Part shown: one piece after another, positions 5,793-5,801 of the stretch | Position numbering within the stretch: position 1 is the first letter of the stretch | Layout: each line of letters opens with the position of its first letter | Origin: Promethearchaeota archaeon | Lineage (GTDB): Archaea > Asgardarchaeota > Lokiarchaeia > Sigynarchaeales > MK-D1 | Direction of reading: 5' to 3' | Assembly (NCBI GenBank): GCA_016839865.1 | Contig: JAEOTN010000554.1 | Coordinates: forward strand, 1 to 5,801 | Length of the DNA: 5,801 bases | Notes under the pieces: generated by a model | What the model was told of the DNA's origin: nothing | The model's input: only the letters and a program-made list of their open reading frames with translations | Database searches by the model: none | Program-made: the position numbers and the translations under genes

Positions 5793-5801
5793 TTTTATTC
5801 A

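Overview
The window comes from an AT-rich archaeon. The evidence is the gene order uS13-uS4-uS11 and the archaeal/eukaryotic form of these three proteins (uS11 ends in [12 protein letters not shown]; uS13 carries GLKVRGQRTR; uS4 starts MGDPRK). An Asgard-type lineage is my best guess, based on the base composition, a small 7TM protein and a long Lys/Pro-rich coiled-coil protein. That placement is inference and nothing here proves it.

All six genes are on the minus strand, so they are read from the right edge to the left. First is a 236-residue seven-helix membrane protein (5082-5792). A hairpin followed by a pyrimidine tract lies just after it, then a promoter-like element. Next is the ribosomal block rps13 (4443-4925), rps4 (3684-4436) and rps11 (3275-3673). 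Its internal gaps are 7 and 10 nt, so it is almost certainly one transcript, and it ends in a T-rich tract. Then comes a 480-residue alpha-type subunit of an ADP-forming acyl-CoA synthetase (1738-3180). Last is a 541-residue protein of unknown function (56-1681) with a helical N-terminus, a long Lys/Pro/Glu-rich middle, a strongly basic patch and a C-terminal coiled coil. It ends in another T-rich tract at the left edge.

The ribosomal block supplies three small-subunit proteins: uS13 in the head, uS4 in the body and uS11 on the platform. In many archaea this block continues into rpoD, rpl18e, rpl13, rps9 and rpoN. Here it stops after rps11 and metabolic or unknown genes follow. The most unusual features are a 64-residue linker-histone-like Lys/Thr tail on uS4, built partly by a 24-bp tandem duplication, and the composite architecture of the 541-residue protein. 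The acyl-CoA synthetase subunit has no ATP-grasp (beta) partner in the window.

No gene-free stretch exceeds 300 bases; the longest gap is 156 nt (4926-5081). I saw no tRNA, rRNA, CRISPR array, insertion sequence or plus-strand gene that I can support. The window gives no clear sign of a new defence or mobile system. It looks like an ordinary chromosomal region with several lineage-specific oddities.
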